64,000 nt of DNA from contig CAXXGT010000012.1 of NCBI GenBank assembly GCA_963664045.2, positions 124,001-188,000 of the forward strand. Reading direction: 5' to 3'. The notes below the pieces were generated by a model, which saw nothing but the letters and a program-made list of their open reading frames with translations, did not search any database and was not told the DNA's origin. The position numbers and the translations under genes were made by a program. This document shows, piece after piece, positions 61,315 through 64,000 of the stretch. The first letter of the stretch is position 1, and every line of letters starts with the position of its first letter. The stretch comes from JAPPHA01 sp963664045. GTDB lineage: Bacteria; Pseudomonadota; Alphaproteobacteria; Rhodobacterales; Rhodobacteraceae.

Positions 61315-64000
61315 GGCACAAGACCAATCGGAACCGGAAGGTCTGCCTCGCTCCACTCGCCGTAACGGGACAGGTGGTCATAGTCTGACGGATAGTCCCT
61401 TTCCGTCATTCGATCTCGTGCCGGATATCCGAGTCCGGGATCCATGTAGGCACCAAGAAGGTCGATCAGGCCTGTCCATGTATCGGTGAGCGAACCGTCC
61501 TCGGTTTCGACTTCCCTGGTCTCCCTGGCAGCGCTCAAACCAATGTACTCGAGTTTTGCGACCCTGGTGGCCGGAATTCCCTCGAAACCGCCGCGGGCCG
61601 CCATCGCGCCCGTTATCTGCAACTGCCTGTCATGGTTTTCGATTGCTTTCCTGCTCGGTGGTGCGCCCGACTTGTAATCGAAGATACTGAGCTGTCCGTC
61701 GGCATTCTGGTCGATTCTGTCTGCTCTTGCTCCCAGGGTAAAGTCGAACCCCGAAAACCTGTATTCCCCCGCGACTTCCAGCCCCAGTGTCTCCACACCT
61801 TCCCTGCGCTGCGCCTCCATGATCATCAACCAGTCGGCGATGCGATGCAGACGCGCGTACCAACCCAAGCGCAGGGAGGGTGACAAATCCTCATCTTCCA
61901 GCATGCGCTCGACATGTTCCAGAAAGAGGCCGGACTCGGGCCTGGCCCGACCGCTGGCGAGGTCACCGACGAAGACTTCCATGATCCGGTGAAAAACGGC
62001 TCCACGCTCGCGCGCATCCGGATCACGTCCGAGATGATCAAGCGGGCGCAACTTCAGGACATGGCGCGCATAAATCGCGTAAGGATTCTGGATCAGGGTC
62101 CGGATTTCCGTCACGCCCAGCCTCTTCGGCCGCATCCTTACCGGCGGGATCGGCGCTGGTCTCGGTTCCGGCGCTACGGGCTTGTCCGGCTGCCCGATCA
62201 GACGGCCAAGGCCGATCAATCGCTCGCCCCGGCCCGTCATGGTTTTCATCGCCGCCTCTCCGGCCGGGCCCATGCCCGAGACAAGATTCTGGAACCGGAT
62301 CAACCATCGCGAGGCGACCGTCGGTTGCTCGCCGTCCCGGAGGGCCCGGGACAGGACGATCTCGGGGGCCGACACCGCCTGTTGAAAGTCGTGTGCAGCG
62401 AGCCCGTTCTGCCGTTCCGGCAACCCCAGTCCGATCTGCCCGCGCATTGCCCGGTTAAGCCAGACATCGCCCCTTCGAACAGGTGGCCACACTCCCTCGT
62501 TCAAGCTGCCGAGAATGACCTGGTCCATGATTCTGTCCCGAACCTGGTATCCACCCCAGATCACAACATTTTTCTGGTTGATCGCCTGCTCGTAGGGATT
62601 GCTCTCCATCGTCAGTTTCCGAAAAATCGCCGCGTATTCCGCCACGTCCATGGTCCCGGCGACACCTGCCTCTTCGACCAGGCTCGACATGACGGCCGAC
62701 AAGTCTTTTCCGGCGCGGGTTTCCCAAAGAGGCCCGGTGAACTCTTCGCCCATGTTCGGCGAGACGGTGTCCGGGCTTGATCCTGAAACAAGTGCGTTTG
62801 CCACCCGAACATGCCGCTCGACCAGTTCGCCAAGGGAATCCGAACGGCTCGCCGACGCGAACCGGAGCACGCCGGCAAGCCACTCTGCCCACCGCTTTTT
62901 CGAATTCCCGCCGTCGTCAGCCCAATGTTCGATGTCCCGTTGATCGACCACGGGGGCAGGTCGTCGTCTCAGGGCGTACTCCAGTGAGCCCGCCAGCGAC
63001 ATGTGAGTCTCGCGGTTCCCGGCATACGCCAGCGGGTGCTTCAGCACCGACATCAGCATGTGTGGTGCCAGCGGCAAGTCGAACAATTCAAGCGCCAGCC
63101 GCAGAAAAACGCCTTCACGAGTCAGGCGCAGTGATTCACCGATCCGGTCATCGGGTTCGATTCCCCAGAACTGCAACGCCGCCTTGACTCTTTTTGCCAG
63201 TTCGAGGTTCTGGGTAACCAGTGCGATCCGCTTTCGCGCCTCGACGGCTTCCCGGATCGCCACCGCGATCGCCTGTGCTTCTTCCTTCATGGTTGCAGCC
63301 AGAATCAGCCCGATACTGTTCGTGGCCACATCAAGCTCAGGAACAAGATCCGGGCTTTCTTCCATCCATCGATCGGTAAACGGAGCGGGGCGAAGCGCCA
63401 GCGATATCAGCCGGTTCCGTTGCGGGTTGGCGGGTGGCGTGTCCGACCAGTCCGGCAACTCCGCCGGTGACACTTCGGCAAACCTGCAAAACCTCGCCAG
63501 AACCGACTGCGGATGTTCGGGGCATTCGTCATGGTCTTCCAGGAGATCCCAGTCATCCCGGGACAATTCCCTGTCGACGCCTGGCAGGACGACGGCGCCC
63601 CGTGGAAGCCTTGCGACACCCCGCATGAGATGCATCATCGGCGCAGAGGAGCCGGTTGAGCCGGCAATGATCACCGGATGGTCCGGCGGGTGTCTCGACC
63701 AGACATCGACAATGGCATTGACGGCAGCCCGAAACCTGGATCGCCGGTCGAGCATGCCGTCTTCGCCAAAGGCACTGACCAGAATCCTGAGAAACCGCAG
63801 ACTGCGTTCCCAATGCCCGGATTGGTCGTCAACCTCGACCGCCAGCAGTTTTCCCAGTTCGATTCCCTCGTCCTGCAGTTCGGAAAACACCCCGAGAAGC
63901 GAATCTGCAAGATCAATGGCGGACGCGGCGGGCGCCAGGTCAGGCTCCTGCTCGAGGAGGGTGCCGATGAGCTGCCGCAAGGCCAGCATCGCACCGACGG
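61311..64000 (-). CDS. addB: Double-strand break repair protein AddB (5' partial)
   Basis: The visible part, about 895 codons, lacks the start, which lies beyond the right edge. It matches the alphaproteobacterial AddB type: VIIAGSTGSSAPMMHLMRGV, an inactive helicase-like core, VVIWGGYQVRDRIMDQVILG, VWPPVRRGDVWLNRAMRGQI and the C-terminal nuclease with VFHRIMEVF and LSIFDYKSGAPPSRKAIENH. AddB recognises recombination hotspots and cuts the opposite strand. It is coupled to addA by the GTGA overlap. Confidence 0.95.
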   Translation of the reverse strand, partial: VGAMLALRQLIGTLLEQEPDLAPAASAIDLADSLLGVFSELQDEGIELGKLLAVEVDDQSGHWERSLRFLRILVSAFGEDGMLDRRSRFRAAVNAIVDVWSRHPPDHPVIIAGSTGSSAPMMHLMRGVARLPRGAVVLPGVDRELSRDDWDLLEDHDECPEHPQSVLARFCRFAEVSPAELPDWSDTPPANPQRNRLISLALRPAPFTDRWMEESPDLVPELDVATNSIGLILAATMKEEAQAIAVAIREAVEARKRIALVTQNLELAKRVKAALQFWGIEPDDRIGESLRLTREGVFLRLALELFDLPLAPHMLMSVLKHPLAYAGNRETHMSLAGSLEYALRRRPAPVVDQRDIEHWADDGGNSKKRWAEWLAGVLRFASASRSDSLGELVERHVRVANALVSGSSPDTVSPNMGEEFTGPLWETRAGKDLSAVMSSLVEEAGVAGTMDVAEYAAIFRKLTMESNPYEQAINQKNVVIWGGYQVRDRIMDQVILGSLNEGVWPPVRRGDVWLNRAMRGQIGLGLPERQNGLAAHDFQQAVSAPEIVLSRALRDGEQPTVASRWLIRFQNLVSGMGPAGEAAMKTMTGRGERLIGLGRLIGQPDKPVAPEPRPAPIPPVRMRPKRLGVTEIRTLIQNPYAIYARHVLKLRPLDHLGRDPDARERGAVFHRIMEVFVGDLASGRARPESGLFLEHVERMLEDEDLSPSLRLGWYARLHRIADWLMIMEAQRREGVETLGLEVAGEYRFSGFDFTLGARADRIDQNADGQLSIFDYKSGAPPSRKAIENHDRQLQITGAMAARGGFEGIPATRVAKLEYIGLSAARETREVETEDGSLTDTWTGLIDLLGAYMDPGLGYPARDRMTERDYPSDYDHLSRYGEWSEADLPVPIGLVP

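Noticed and set aside
1..64000. tRNA, rRNA and CRISPR arrays
   Set aside because: No cloverleaf with conserved TTCGAATC-type arm, no rRNA-like stretch and no regularly spaced short repeats were seen on either strand.

Overview
This is a GC-rich chromosomal window from an alphaproteobacterium. The evidence is gene order: grpE-hrcA divergent from rph-rdgB-hemW, mutS beside them, and addB-addA-trxA at the right edge. Several catabolic and uptake operons of the spermidine/putrescine-type ABC, dipeptide-type ABC and TRAP families fit a heterotroph. Insertion sequences are dense and nested. The genus cannot be read from the sequence.

Layout. (1) 1-1744: the end of an ornithine cyclodeaminase-like gene and a histidine ammonia-lyase-like gene whose cofactor triad lacks its serine. 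(2) 1745-5300: a spacer, then a 5'-truncated IS110 that cut off an amidase gene and was itself split by a 2354-bp Tn5/IS4-like element (26-bp inverted ends, 9-bp target duplication). (3) 5264-15889: a catabolic and uptake cluster on the minus strand: binding protein, tandem cyclase, two permeases, two aminotransferases, aldehyde dehydrogenase, RidA, ABC ATPase and the amidase stub, with a GntR-type regulator on the plus strand. (4) 16025-26417: a 10.4-kb island bounded by ISAs1-type ends and flanked by a 9-bp direct repeat. It holds an IS4-type element split in frame by an IS66 that carries a DNA adenine methyltransferase, plus fragments of a RelE-like toxin, a SEC-C protein and a DNA methylase, a TraF-like peptidase and a membrane coiled-coil protein. 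(5) 26616-33941: mutS, grpE-hrcA and rph-rdgB-hemW. (6) 33957-43898: an Asp/Glu racemase-like protein, a membrane coiled-coil protein with a ClpP-like protease, a DadA-like oxidoreductase, a decayed nucleoside hydrolase with adenine deaminase, and small unknowns. (7) 44089-47052: a TRAP transporter. (8) 47563-57480: a MORN-repeat protein gene and its broken copy in 660-bp direct repeats, enclosing a dipeptide-type ABC operon with a hydrolase and a MarR-like regulator. (9) 57525-64000: trxA, addA and addB.

The most interesting signal is that three transposases of different DDE types (Tn5-like IS4, a second IS4 type, and ISAs1) all carry an N-terminal module resembling DruA (DUF4338), the protein that gives Druantia anti-phage systems their name. 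No other Druantia gene is present. This looks like a DruA-like domain used repeatedly as a transposase module rather than a defence locus.
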